The notes beneath the pieces were generated by a model that was not told where the DNA came from, searched no databases, and worked only from the letters and a program-made list of their open reading frames with translations. From Sphingopyxis microcysteis (GTDB lineage Bacteria > Pseudomonadota > Alphaproteobacteria > Sphingomonadales > Sphingomonadaceae), in NCBI RefSeq assembly GCF_012274265.1, contig NZ_JAANYY010000002.1:248001-312000 (forward strand): 64,000 nt of DNA, written 5' to 3'. A program made the position numbers and the translations under genes. How positions within the stretch are numbered: position 1 is the first letter of the stretch; each line of letters begins with the position of its first letter. Shown here one piece after another: positions 54,581-63,585 of the stretch.

Positions 54581-55906
54581 TCAAACCGCGTCCAGTGCCT
54601 GCGCGAAGTCGGCGATCAGATCGTCGGCGTCCTCGATCCCGATCGAGATGCGGACCAGATTGTCGGTGATCCCCAGCGCTGCCTTGCGCGCGTCGGGGAC
54701 CGACAGGTGCGTCATTGCGGCGGGGTGGCTGGCCAGTGTTTCGGTGCCGCCCAGGCTCACCGCGAGCTTGGCGATCTTGAGCGCGTCGAGGAAGCGGAAG
54801 CTTTCTGCCTCGCCGCCCTTGATGAACAGCGAAAAGGTCGAGCCGGCGCCGGTGCAATGGCGCTCGAAAATATCCTTCTGCGACCCGTCGGGCAGGAAGC
54901 CGAGATAGCCCAGCCCCTCGACCTTGGGGTGATCGCGGAGGAAGGCGCAGACCTTTTCGGCATTTTCGCCCGCGCGGCTCATACGCAGTTCCACCGTTTC
55001 CAGACTGCGCAGCAGCATCCACGCGGTGTTGGGGTCGCAGATCGTGCCGATCGTGTTGCGCATCATCCGGATCGGACCGAGCCAATGCTTCGATCCCAGC
55101 ACCCCGCCTGCGACCAGATCGCTGTGCCCGCCGGCATATTTGGTCAGGCTGTAAAGGACGATGTCGGCGCCATGCGCCAGCGGCTTCGACCACAAGGGGC
55201 CGAGGAAAGTATTGTCGATCGCGATCGGCGGCCGCGCATCGGCGGCAAAGGCGGCGTCGGTCGCGGCGCGCATCGCTTCGACGTCGACCAGCGCGTTGGT
55301 CGGATTGGCGGGGCTTTCCAGATAGACCATCGCGACCTTGCCGCCCTGATCGGCGGCCATCTGCTTGGCGCGGACGAGGATCGCGTCCATGTCCTCGCGC
55401 GACGCTTCGGCGGGGAAATCGACATAGGTGGCGCCGAAGCGCGACAGGATGCGCGCGATCAGCGTCTCGGTCGCGGCATAGAGCGGTCCCGAATGGACGA
55501 TGACGTCGTTCATGCTGACATGCGCGAGCAGCAGCGTGGCGATCGCCGACATGCCGCTGGAGAACACCAGCGCATCCTCCGCCTTTTCCCAGACGCCGAG
55601 GCGGGCTTCCAGGATTTCCTGATTCGGCCCGTTGAAGCGCGAATAGACCAGGCCGTCGGCGCCGCCGGGACGCTTGCCGGTGATCCCCTCGAAATGGCGC
55701 TTCCCAGCCGCCGCGCTTTCAAAGGCGAAGGTTGATGTCAGGAACACCGGTGGCTTCAGCGATCCTTCGGACAGCATCGGGTCATAGCCATAACCCATCA
55801 TCAACGTCGCCGGGGACAGCGGACGCCCGCCAATCTCGGTGACGTCCTGCTTGGGCTTGCGGCGCGGCGAGGTACCGGTGAGGTCGCTATTGTCGATCGG
55901 GGGCAT
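54581..55906 (-). CDS. Cystathionine gamma-synthase family PLP enzyme
   Basis: 441 residues, with an N-terminal extension of about 40 residues. Cys/Met metabolism PLP fold: FSSGMSAIATLLL, the PLP-stacking SGPLYAATETLI, DNTFLGPLWSKPL and the PLP Lys256 in YSLTKYAGGHSDLVAGG. The C-terminal substrate-binding SLGGTETLASHPA and HLSVP are present. The family acts in transsulfuration or methionine gamma-lyase/gamma-synthase reactions, and the substrate cannot be assigned by eye. No metA/metX is adjacent. It is upstream of nothing on the same strand within 100 bases of the SLC13 gene. Confidence 0.86.
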   Translation of the reverse strand: MPPIDNSDLTGTSPRRKPKQDVTEIGGRPLSPATLMMGYGYDPMLSEGSLKPPVFLTSTFAFESAAAGKRHFEGITGKRPGGADGLVYSRFNGPNQEILEARLGVWEKAEDALVFSSGMSAIATLLLAHVSMNDVIVHSGPLYAATETLIARILSRFGATYVDFPAEASREDMDAILVRAKQMAADQGGKVAMVYLESPANPTNALVDVEAMRAATDAAFAADARPPIAIDNTFLGPLWSKPLAHGADIVLYSLTKYAGGHSDLVAGGVLGSKHWLGPIRMMRNTIGTICDPNTAWMLLRSLETVELRMSRAGENAEKVCAFLRDHPKVEGLGYLGFLPDGSQKDIFERHCTGAGSTFSLFIKGGEAESFRFLDALKIAKLAVSLGGTETLASHPAAMTHLSVPDARKAALGITDNLVRISIGIEDADDLIADFAQALDAV

Positions 55907-55998
55907 GAAGATTTCCTTGGGGCCAGATTAGTTTCGCTTGCAACTAGCGCCCTTTGCCCCGCGCGTCACCCCGCGATCGCAAGTGCCGGTAGGAAGGG

Positions 55999-56067
55999 AC
56001 CGTAGCCCTGAGCTTATCGAAGGGCGGCTATTCACGAGAAGCGCCCTTCGGCAAGCTCAGGGCTACG
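55999..56067. repeat. Palindromic repeat family A, copy 5
   Basis: Arms CCGTAGCCCTGAGCTTATCG... (55999-56028) and the complement ending GGGCTACGG (56038-56067). Two changes relative to copy 1 are present. It lies downstream of the SLC13 gene and upstream of the cystathionine gamma-synthase-family gene (both on the minus strand). Confidence 0.85.
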
Positions 56068-56087
56068 GTGATGCCCGCGACTGCGAG

Positions 56088-57494
56088 CTATGCGATCATA
56101 GCCATCGCCCAGATCACCCCGATGAGCAGCGGCACGCCGATGATGTCGAGCGTCAGTCCCGACTGTAACATGCGGGGCAAGGCGATATGGCCCGTCGCCC
56201 ACGCCAGCGCGTTGGGTCCGGTCCCCGACGGCAGCATGAAGCCCCAGCTTGCCGCCATGGCGACGGGCAGGGCGAGCAGGACCGGATCGACCCCGGTCGC
56301 CGCAATCAGCGCCGCGAGCACCGGCATGATGCCGCTGGCGGTTGCGACATTGCTCGCAAATTCGGTGATCAAGATGGTCAGCGCGACGATGATCGCGGCG
56401 AGTGCGATCGTCGGGATGCTGCCGAGCGGCGCCAGCACGGCGCCGAGCCACGCCGCCAGTCCGCTGGCGGTGATGGCCGCGGCGAGCGCCAGCCCGCCGC
56501 CGAACATCATGATCACGCCCCACGGCGCGCGATCGGCCTCTTTCCAGACGAGCAGCGGCCGCCCGGTACCGTCGGGCAGGACGAACAGCAGCAGGCTGCC
56601 CGCGATGGCGATCGTGCCGTCGGTCAGTGCCCCCTTGGGCAGCAGGGGTTCGAGCCACGGCTGCGCCACCCAGGCGAGGAACACGAGCAGAAAGACGGGG
56701 ACGACCCGGCGCTCGGCGATCGACCAGATCGCCTGCTTGCCGAGCGCGGCGGCGGCGCCCGGACCATCGAACGCATGCGCCGAAAGCCGCTGCACCCGCG
56801 CGATGATGAAAAGCGCCGCCGGGGTCGCGAGCAGCACGACGGGGACGCCGTAGAGCATCCAGTCGAGGAACGAGATGCGCAGCCCAAGTGTCTTTTCGAT
56901 CAGCCCCGCCGCGATCGCATTGGTGGGGCTGCCGACCAGCGTGCCGAGCCCGCCGATCGACGCGGCAAAAGCGATCCCCATCATCACCGCCCCGGCAAAA
57001 CCCTCGGTCTCGCCCTCGCGAATGCCACCGGCGCGGACGACGGCCAGCGCGATCGGAACCATGATCAGCGCGGTCGAGGTGTTCGAAATGAACATGCTGA
57101 GCAGCGCGGTTGCCGCCATGAAGGCGAACAGCAGCCCGGTCGCGGTCGGCGCGGCGCGCTTGAGCAACGCGAGCGCGAGGCGGCGATGCAGCCCGACGCG
57201 CTCGATCGCCAGCGCCAGAAAGGCGCCGCCGAGGATCAGGAACAGAATGGGCGAATAATATTCCTTGGCGATCGCATTGGCGTCCATCACCCCGAAGGCG
57301 GGCACGAGCAGGAAGGGCAGCAGCGCGGTGACGGTCAGCGGCATCGCCTCGGTCATCCACCAGATCGCCATCAGCACCGTCATCGCCGCGACGTGCCAGG
57401 CGGTCGTTTCCATGCCTGCGGGGGCGGGCAGGGCGAGCATGACGATGAAGCTCAGCAGGCCGCCGATCAGTCCAAACAGGCGCGTCCGTGTCAT
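56088..57494 (-). CDS. SLC13/DASS-family anion:sodium symporter
   Basis: 468 residues with eleven or so membrane segments. Features of the divalent anion:Na+ symporter family: MTVLMAIWWMTEAMPLTVTALLP at the start, the first SNT motif in MFISNTSTALIMVP, GLGTLVGSPTNAI, and the second half motif FASNVATASGIMPVL. The family imports dicarboxylates such as succinate or sulfate with sodium. Pro-Leu/Ser-Asn-Thr positions fit dicarboxylate transport, but the substrate is not certain. The start codon ATG is at 57494. A family B repeat lies just upstream. Confidence 0.9.
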   Translation of the reverse strand: MTRTRLFGLIGGLLSFIVMLALPAPAGMETTAWHVAAMTVLMAIWWMTEAMPLTVTALLPFLLVPAFGVMDANAIAKEYYSPILFLILGGAFLALAIERVGLHRRLALALLKRAAPTATGLLFAFMAATALLSMFISNTSTALIMVPIALAVVRAGGIREGETEGFAGAVMMGIAFAASIGGLGTLVGSPTNAIAAGLIEKTLGLRISFLDWMLYGVPVVLLATPAALFIIARVQRLSAHAFDGPGAAAALGKQAIWSIAERRVVPVFLLVFLAWVAQPWLEPLLPKGALTDGTIAIAGSLLLFVLPDGTGRPLLVWKEADRAPWGVIMMFGGGLALAAAITASGLAAWLGAVLAPLGSIPTIALAAIIVALTILITEFASNVATASGIMPVLAALIAATGVDPVLLALPVAMAASWGFMLPSGTGPNALAWATGHIALPRMLQSGLTLDIIGVPLLIGVIWAMAMIA

Positions 57495-57521
57495 CCGTCC
57501 CCCATCGATCTACCACTTACC

Positions 57522-57599
57522 TGTCATCCCGGCGAAGGCCGATATCTCGTCGTCGCAACATGACGAACCGGTGAGATCCCGGCCTTCGCCGGGATGACG
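57522..57599. repeat. Palindromic repeat family B, copy 3
   Basis: Left CTGTCATCCCGGCGAAGGCC and right complement ending GGGATGACG with a 35-base spacer. It sits between the SLC13 gene and the pgeF stop, 15 bases from the latter, so it could end the lgt operon. Confidence 0.85.
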
Positions 57600-57613
57600 G
57601 GATAAGTGTGTCG

Positions 57614-58375
57614 CTACCTCAATCCGATCACCGACAACTGACGGCCATAGGAATTTTCCCCTTTGTGGCACGCGCGGCGATAGCTGAAATAATCGTGCTG
57701 CAAGGCATAGGTGTCCTGTCCGCCGATGGCAATTCGGGTGACCCCGGCGGCGGCAAGGCGCGCGGCGACATAGGCGGCGATGTCGAACATCGCATGACCG
57801 GGCTTGCCCGCGGCGAAGAAGCGCTCGTTCGCCGGATCGTCGGCGGTGAAGCGCTCCACAAATGCGTCATCGACTTCATAGGAGGTGCGTCCGATGCACG
57901 GGCCGATCGCGGCGGCCATGTTCGCGCGGTCCGCGCCAAGGCTTTCCATCGCGGCGAGCGTTGCGTCGGTGACCCCGGCCAGCGCGCCTTTCCAGCCCGC
58001 ATGCGCGGCGCCGATGACACCGGCTTCGCGGTCGGCGAACAGCACCGGGACGCAATCGGCGGTCAGGATGCCCAGCACGATGCCCGGGTTGCGCGTCGCG
58101 AGCGCGTCGGCCTCGGGACGTGCGGAAAGGTCGCTCGTGGCATCGACGACGACGCAGCGATTGCCATGGACCTGATAAACGCCGGTCAGCGCCGCGCCGG
58201 GCAGCACAGCATCGGCGACGCGCCGCCGGTTTTCGGCGATCAGCGCCGGATCGTCGCCCGAGCCAAGGCCGCAATTGAGCGATGCGAGCTCGCCCGTTGA
58301 AATCCCGCCGCGGCGGCCGAAAAAGCCGTGTGCGATGCCGTCCAGCGGCGGCGCGGTGACAAATGGGGCGCTCAC
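57614..58375 (-). CDS. pgeF: Peptidoglycan editing factor PgeF (laccase domain)
   Basis: 253 residues with a GTG start at 58375 that overlaps the GNAT stop (GTGA). The metal ligands of the laccase-domain (YfiH/COG1496) family are visible: His in VYQVHGNRC, Cys in LTADCVPVLFAD and His in AAHAGWKGALAG. In E. coli the enzyme removes wrong amino acids from UDP-muramic acid precursors; homologues act on purine nucleosides. It is the last gene of lgt-midA-GNAT-pgeF, a set tied to envelope and respiratory protein maturation. Confidence 0.92.
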   Translation of the reverse strand: MSAPFVTAPPLDGIAHGFFGRRGGISTGELASLNCGLGSGDDPALIAENRRRVADAVLPGAALTGVYQVHGNRCVVVDATSDLSARPEADALATRNPGIVLGILTADCVPVLFADREAGVIGAAHAGWKGALAGVTDATLAAMESLGADRANMAAAIGPCIGRTSYEVDDAFVERFTADDPANERFFAAGKPGHAMFDIAAYVAARLAAAGVTRIAIGGQDTYALQHDYFSYRRACHKGENSYGRQLSVIGLR

Positions 58376-58890
58376 AGGTCGAGCCTGAAAAAACGGTCTT
58401 CGTCGATATGGTTGCCGACGCGGAACGCGTTGCGACCGACGTCGTAAAAACCATAGCGGCGGTAGAAGGCCTGCGCGCGAGCATTTTCGGTAAAGACCGA
58501 GAGGTAGAGCACCGACGCTCGTGCGCGCGCCCAGCCAATCCCCCAGTCGGTCAACCGCGCGGCCACCCCAGTGCCCTGCGCGGCTTTGCCGACATAGAGC
58601 TGATGGAGCTCGACGGCATCGTCGATGGGCTGATCGGCGGGCAGGTCGAAATCGAGCGGACCCATTTTGATATACCCCGCGATCGCGCCTGCCGCATCCT
58701 CTTCCACCGCAATGGCAAATTGCGGATCGGCAATCTGGGCGCGGACGCGCGGCACCGGATTCCACTCGGCCAGAAACGCGGTCAGGTCGGCGGGATCATA
58801 GATATGGCCAAAGGTTTCGATGAAGGTCGCCTCGGCAAAGGCGCTGATCGCGGCGGCGTCGTCTGCCGTGGCGCGTCGGGGGGCGGTCAT
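58372..58890 (-). CDS. GNAT-family N-acetyltransferase
   Basis: 172 residues. GNAT fold with LHQLYVGKAAQGTGVAARL (acetyl-CoA binding, Q/RxxGxG/A) and SVFTENARAQAFYRRYGF near the C-terminus. Substrate unknown. Start overlaps the upstream methyltransferase stop (ATGA), and its stop overlaps the pgeF start, so translation is coupled. Confidence 0.88.
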   Translation of the reverse strand: MTAPRRATADDAAAISAFAEATFIETFGHIYDPADLTAFLAEWNPVPRVRAQIADPQFAIAVEEDAAGAIAGYIKMGPLDFDLPADQPIDDAVELHQLYVGKAAQGTGVAARLTDWGIGWARARASVLYLSVFTENARAQAFYRRYGFYDVGRNAFRVGNHIDEDRFFRLDL

Positions 58891-59951
58891 GCCATATCTC
58901 CTGAAAATCCGGCGGGTGGCGGCCAGCCCGCCGCGCTAATCGCCATCACCTTGAACAAATCGCCCATCGCCTGCGGGTCAACCAGCCGGTCGCGCTGCCC
59001 CTGCAATTCGGCGGCGCGGGTCGGGGCCGCGGCGGCGAGCGATGCCAGCCGCGCGTCGATCCCCAGCCGCCGCAGCCAGTCGCCCTGCGTCGCCACCGCC
59101 CCGATCCGGACGCCCGGCACCGCCGCGGCGCCAGCGAGGGCGGCGAAGTCGACATGTGCGGTCAGGTCGGCCTCGCCCGGATCGGTGAAGGCGTCGGCGA
59201 AGCAATGCGCCTTGACCGCTTGCAACGTGTCGCCCGCAGCCGGGCCGACATAGCCATAATCGATCGCCAGCATTGCGCCGCCCTGCCGCGCGATGCGAAA
59301 GGCGCAGCGCTGCATGATCGCCGCGGCAACCGGGGCGGTTTCGACGATCGTGCCGACATTTTTGCTGCGCAGCATTTCGGGGATCGCGGCCGCCGCGTTG
59401 GCGTCGCCCGGCACCGCGGCAAACACGTCGCCGCGACGTTCGACCATCCGCTCGCGCCAGCCGCCTGCGGTGCGGACATATTGATGTATCGGCAGCGCGT
59501 CGAAAAATTCATTGGCGACGATCAGCAGCGGCAGATCGTCGGGCAGCGCGTCGACCTCGTCATGATGGGTCGCGGCGGGCAGGCGCGCCGTTTGCGCCGC
59601 GCGCAGCGTCGGGCTGGTTTCAACGAGATCGATCCCCGCGGGGATACAGCCGAAGCGCGCCATCGCACGAAGCGCATCGGCGGCCAGCGTCCCGCGCCCC
59701 GGGCCCAGCTCGACATAGCGAAACGCGGGGTTGCCCGCGCGCGCCCACAGGTCGGCGATCCACACGCCGACCATCTCGCCAAACATCTGGCTGATTTCGG
59801 GCGCGGTGGTGAAATCGCCCGCGGCGCCAAGCGGGTCGCGCGTTGCATAATAATGGCTGTTCGCGGCGGCCATATAGTCGGCGACGGTCGTCGCCCGCGC
59901 CGCCGCGAGGTCGCCGATCAGCTGTTCGGGGGTCGGCGGTCCGTCACGCAA
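58887..59951 (-). CDS. SAM-dependent methyltransferase, MidA/NDUFAF7 family
   Basis: 354 residues from a TTG at 59951 that overlaps the lgt stop by eight bases. An ATG at 60008, inside lgt, is an alternative, giving 373 residues. SAM-binding motif [18 protein letters not shown] and the family pieces [26 protein letters not shown] and [15 protein letters not shown] match MidA/NDUFAF7, which methylates an arginine of complex I subunit NDUFS2 during assembly. It lies between lgt and a GNAT gene in one coupled operon. Confidence 0.9.
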   Translation of the reverse strand: MRDGPPTPEQLIGDLAAARATTVADYMAAANSHYYATRDPLGAAGDFTTAPEISQMFGEMVGVWIADLWARAGNPAFRYVELGPGRGTLAADALRAMARFGCIPAGIDLVETSPTLRAAQTARLPAATHHDEVDALPDDLPLLIVANEFFDALPIHQYVRTAGGWRERMVERRGDVFAAVPGDANAAAAIPEMLRSKNVGTIVETAPVAAAIMQRCAFRIARQGGAMLAIDYGYVGPAAGDTLQAVKAHCFADAFTDPGEADLTAHVDFAALAGAAAVPGVRIGAVATQGDWLRRLGIDARLASLAAAAPTRAAELQGQRDRLVDPQAMGDLFKVMAISAAGWPPPAGFSGDMA

Positions 59952-60819
59952 CGCTGTCGGGTCCGGCGACCGGCTCGACCCGCTGGCGGCGCTCCTTCGC
60001 GGTGGCAACGAGCCAGAAACCGATAACCAGCATCGGGATGGTCAGCGTCTGCCCCATCGTCAGTCCCCACGACAGGGTGCCGAGCTGGACATCGGGTTCG
60101 CGCACGAACTCGACCGCAAAGCGGCTGAGGCCATAGATGATCGCCGCCATGCCGAACAGGAATCCCGGCTTGTAGCGCGCATCGGTGCGCCAGAAGAGGA
60201 AGGTCAGGATCGCCATCATCAGCAGCCCTTCCAGGCCTGCTTCGTACAGCTGGCTGGGGTGGCGCGGGTCCATCGTGCCGCTGTCCGGAAAGATGATCGC
60301 CCAAGGCACGTCGGTGGCGCGGCCCCACAGCTCGCCGTTGACGAAATTGGCCATGCGGCCAAAGAACAGGCCGAACGGAATGACGCAGGCGACATAGTCG
60401 CAGAAGCGCAGAAAATTGAGCTTCTCTTTGTGCGTCACATACCAGATCGCGATCAGCACGCCGATGACGCCGCCATGGAGCGACATGCCGCCGTCCCACA
60501 GGCGGAACACGCCGAGCGGCTCCTCGATATATTCGCCGAGGTTATAGAAGAGTACATAGCCCAGCCGCCCGCCGATGATGATGCCGAGCATCGCGTAGAA
60601 GATCATGTCGTCGGCATGACGCCGTGCCATCGGGGCGCCGGGCTGTGCGATCAGCTTGAGCAGATACCAATAGCCGACGAAAATCCCGGCGAGATAGGCG
60701 AGCGCGTACCAGCGGATCGGCAGGCCGAAGATGCTGAAGGCAACTTCGCTATTCTCTCCCATTAGGTCATGGAAGTTCACATATTGCGTTGCTTCGGCTA
60801 GGGTTGCAAAAAGAAACAT
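59944..60819 (-). CDS. lgt: Prolipoprotein diacylglyceryl transferase
   Basis: 291 residues from the ATG at 60819; the frame is open to 60903, but the extra part overlaps the divergent acyl-CoA ligase start. It attaches diacylglycerol to the cysteine of lipoprotein precursors at the inner membrane. Seven membrane segments. Signature [14 protein letters not shown] and the essential His in [12 protein letters not shown], plus [14 protein letters not shown], are complete. Its clients here include the PqiC-like lipoprotein and perhaps the molybdopterin oxidoreductase. It heads the lgt-midA-GNAT-pgeF operon. Confidence 0.95.
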   Translation of the reverse strand: MFLFATLAEATQYVNFHDLMGENSEVAFSIFGLPIRWYALAYLAGIFVGYWYLLKLIAQPGAPMARRHADDMIFYAMLGIIIGGRLGYVLFYNLGEYIEEPLGVFRLWDGGMSLHGGVIGVLIAIWYVTHKEKLNFLRFCDYVACVIPFGLFFGRMANFVNGELWGRATDVPWAIIFPDSGTMDPRHPSQLYEAGLEGLLMMAILTFLFWRTDARYKPGFLFGMAAIIYGLSRFAVEFVREPDVQLGTLSWGLTMGQTLTIPMLVIGFWLVATAKERRQRVEPVAGPDSVA

Positions 60820-60896
60820 AAAGTCGCGCGGTCCTTCCCCAGGAGAGGCCTCCCCATAAGGGGTTAGGCCAGCGAGACCAAGAGGAGAGATACAAG

Positions 60897-62600
60897 ATGC
60901 CATCTGCGCTCGATTTGCGCCTGGAAGCCGCCTATAATCTGATCACCGGTCCGGGCGGACCGATCCAGGTCGGGTCCGTCGAACGCTTCGGCCGACAGCT
61001 TCCCTTCATCACCAACGCGCCGACGAATCTGGCCGACTATGTCGCCTATTTCGCGATGCAGCACGGTGACGCGACCTTTCTGGTCGAAGGCGACGAACGC
61101 CTGTCGTTCAAACAGGTCTATATGGCGGCGCGGCAGGTAGCGGCGGGGCTGATCGAGGGCTATGGCGTCCAGCGCGGCGACCGCGTCGGGCTGGCGATGC
61201 GCAACGCCAACACCTGGTGCGTTTCGTACATCGGGATTTTGCTCGCGGGCGGCTGTGCGACGCTGCTCAATGGCTGGTGGCAGGGCGGCGAGCTGGCGGC
61301 GGCGATCGCGGACAGCGAAACCAAACTGGTCATCGCCGACGTCCAGCGCGCGGCGCGGCTCGAAGAGGTCGACCATGGCGCCAAGGTCGTCACGCTCGAC
61401 ATCGCGCAGCCGATCGATCAGGCGATTGCCCCGATCACCGGCGCGGGCGGCAATGCCGCAACCGCGCTGCCGAAGCTGACCGGGCAGGATCTGGCGACGA
61501 TCCTGTTCACCTCGGGCTCGACCGGCCAGTCGAAAGGCGCATACTCGCGCCACGAAGCGGTGGTGCAGGCGATCTTCAACTATGTGACGCAAACCGCCAG
61601 CATCGTACATCTGCTGACCGAAGACGGGCTGATGTCTGACATCCAGCCCGCGACGCTGATCTGCACCCCGCTGTTCCACGTCACCGCCGAAATCCCGGTG
61701 TTCCTGCAAAGCTTCGCGCTCGGGCGTAAACTGGTGCTGATGCCGAAATGGAACGCCGAGGAAGCCATGCGGCTCATCCAGGACGAACAATGCAATTATT
61801 TCGTCGGCGTCCCGCTGATGAGCTATGAAATCCTGATCCACCCCAACCGTAAGAATTACGACCTGTCGACGTGCAAAAGCTACGCCGGCGGCGGCGCGCC
61901 GCGGCCGCCCGAGCATGTCAAACGCCTCGCGACCGAAATGGGCGAGGGCAAGCCGCTTCTCGGTTACGGGCTCACCGAAACCAATGCGGTCGGCTGCGGC
62001 ATCATCAACGAAAACTACCTCGCCAAGCCGCTGTCGACCGGCCCCGCGTCGAAACCGCTGGTCGACCTCGCGATCCTCGACGACGATGGCAACGAGCTGG
62101 CGCAGGGGAAGGTCGGCGAGGTCTGCATCCGCTCGGTGTGCAATTTCGAAGGCTATTGGAACAACGAGGCGGCGTCGAAGGCGGCCTTTTTCGACAATGG
62201 CTATTTCCGCTCGGGCGACCTCGGCTATCTCGACGAAGACGGCTATTTGTTCATCGTCGACCGCAAGAAGGACATCATCATCCGCGGCGGTGAAAATATC
62301 AGCTGCCAAGAGGTCGAGGCGGCGATCTACGAACATGGCGACACCAACGAATGCGCGGTGTTCGGCCTGCCCGACGAGCGGCTGGGCGAGGTTGTCGGCG
62401 CGGTGATCTGGACCAAGCCGGGGAGCAGCGTCACCGCCGAGGATATGTGCTCGTTCCTCAGCCAGCGGCTGGCGCCGTACAAGGTGCCGTACAAGATCTG
62501 GATGGTCGCCGACGCGCTGCCGAAGCTCGGCAGCGAAAAGATCGACAAGGTCAGCTTGCGCAACAAATATCGCGACGAATATGCGGCGGAGGTCGCGTAA
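60897..62600 (+). CDS. Class I adenylate-forming acyl-CoA ligase (FadD-like)
   Basis: 567 residues. AMP-binding motifs in order: P-loop [13 protein letters not shown], aromatic [23 protein letters not shown], the linker [12 protein letters not shown] and the C-terminal Lys motif [10 protein letters not shown]. It activates a carboxylic acid, probably a fatty or related acid, to the CoA ester. The exact substrate is unknown. GAGGAGAG lies eight bases before the ATG. It is divergent from lgt across 77 bases, and a short T run follows its stop. Confidence 0.9.
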   Translation: MPSALDLRLEAAYNLITGPGGPIQVGSVERFGRQLPFITNAPTNLADYVAYFAMQHGDATFLVEGDERLSFKQVYMAARQVAAGLIEGYGVQRGDRVGLAMRNANTWCVSYIGILLAGGCATLLNGWWQGGELAAAIADSETKLVIADVQRAARLEEVDHGAKVVTLDIAQPIDQAIAPITGAGGNAATALPKLTGQDLATILFTSGSTGQSKGAYSRHEAVVQAIFNYVTQTASIVHLLTEDGLMSDIQPATLICTPLFHVTAEIPVFLQSFALGRKLVLMPKWNAEEAMRLIQDEQCNYFVGVPLMSYEILIHPNRKNYDLSTCKSYAGGGAPRPPEHVKRLATEMGEGKPLLGYGLTETNAVGCGIINENYLAKPLSTGPASKPLVDLAILDDDGNELAQGKVGEVCIRSVCNFEGYWNNEAASKAAFFDNGYFRSGDLGYLDEDGYLFIVDRKKDIIIRGGENISCQEVEAAIYEHGDTNECAVFGLPDERLGEVVGAVIWTKPGSSVTAEDMCSFLSQRLAPYKVPYKIWMVADALPKLGSEKIDKVSLRNKYRDEYAAEVA

Positions 62601-62650
62601 CCTTTTTTTGGTGGCGAGCGAACTCAGATCATGGCCGATGTTGAAATTTC

Positions 62651-62728
62651 CGTCATCCCGGCGAAGGCCGGGATCTCGACCTGGCGGACGAGAGCACCGG
62701 CGGGATCCCGGCCTTCGCCGGGATGACG
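62651..62728. repeat. Palindromic repeat family B, copy 4
   Basis: CGTCATCCCGGCGAAGGCCG at the left and its complement ending GCCGGGATGACG at the right. It lies between the acyl-CoA ligase and cytochrome b genes, both on the plus strand. Confidence 0.85.
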
Positions 62729-62751
62729 GTCGGATGGGAGTTGGAGAGCAT

Positions 62752-63585
62752 ATGAATGAAGCCACTCCAGCCCCCGTCCCACCACCGCCGCGCGTCTATC
62801 GCCACCGGCTGCCGACGCGCATCTGGCACTGGCTGAACGCTGGCACCCTGCTCATCATGCTGATGAGCGGGCTGATGATTTTCAATGCCCATCCACGGCT
62901 CTATTGGGGCGAATATGGCGCCAATTTCGACCGCGCCTGGCTGGTGATCGGCTCGACCGCGGACGAAGGCTATTTGCGGATCGGTGACTGGCGGGTCGAA
63001 ACGACCGGGGTGCTCGGCCGCTGGACCAATGCCGAGGGGGTAGAAAAGACCTGGGCCTTTCCCGGCTGGGCGACGATCCCGACCAGCTACAGCCTTGCCG
63101 ACGGGCGGCGCTGGCACCTGTTCTTTGCCTGGGTAATGGCGATCGGGCTGACGCTCTACATGCTGTGGACCGCGATCGGCGGGCATTTGAAAAAAGACCT
63201 GCACGTCCGCCGCGACGAATGGTCGCCGCGCCATATCTGGCATGACATCAAAGACCACGCGCGGCTGCGCTTTCCGCGCGGCGAAGCGGAGGCGCGGTAC
63301 GGCATCCTCCAGAAGCTCAGCTACATCGGGGTCATCTTCATCCTGCTGCCGCTGATGATCGCGACCGGGCTCACCATGTCGCCGGGACTGAACGCCAGCG
63401 CGCCGTGGCTGCTCGACCTGTTCGGTGGTCGCCAATCGGCGCGGTCGATCCACTTCATCGCCGCCTGGGCACTGGTGGCGTTTTTCCTCGTCCATATCCT
63501 GATGGTGCTGCTCGCCGGGCCGGTGAACGAGGTGCGGTCGATGGTGACCGGCTGGTTCCGCCTGCCGCCGGAGAAGGATGCATGA
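62752..63585 (+). CDS. Cytochrome b561-type membrane protein (b/b6 domain)
   Basis: 277 residues with four membrane segments and His pairs of the Ni-Fe hydrogenase/cytochrome b561 type: TRIWHWLNAGTLLIMLMSG, RRWHLFFAWVMAIGL, then SIHFIAAWALVAFFLVHIL. These would hold two b hemes and pass electrons between quinone and a periplasmic partner. The next gene, which starts on its stop (ATGA), encodes a molybdopterin oxidoreductase, so the two form an electron-transfer pair. TTGGAGAG precedes the ATG at 62752. The extended segment between the first two helices (about 60-110) is unusually long. Confidence 0.87.
   Translation: MNEATPAPVPPPPRVYRHRLPTRIWHWLNAGTLLIMLMSGLMIFNAHPRLYWGEYGANFDRAWLVIGSTADEGYLRIGDWRVETTGVLGRWTNAEGVEKTWAFPGWATIPTSYSLADGRRWHLFFAWVMAIGLTLYMLWTAIGGHLKKDLHVRRDEWSPRHIWHDIKDHARLRFPRGEAEARYGILQKLSYIGVIFILLPLMIATGLTMSPGLNASAPWLLDLFGGRQSARSIHFIAAWALVAFFLVHILMVLLAGPVNEVRSMVTGWFRLPPEKDA

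Noticed and set aside
56187-57563. Plus-strand frame opposite the SLC13 transporter
   Set aside because: Highly charged low-complexity shadow, whereas the minus strand encodes clear membrane helices with SNT motifs.
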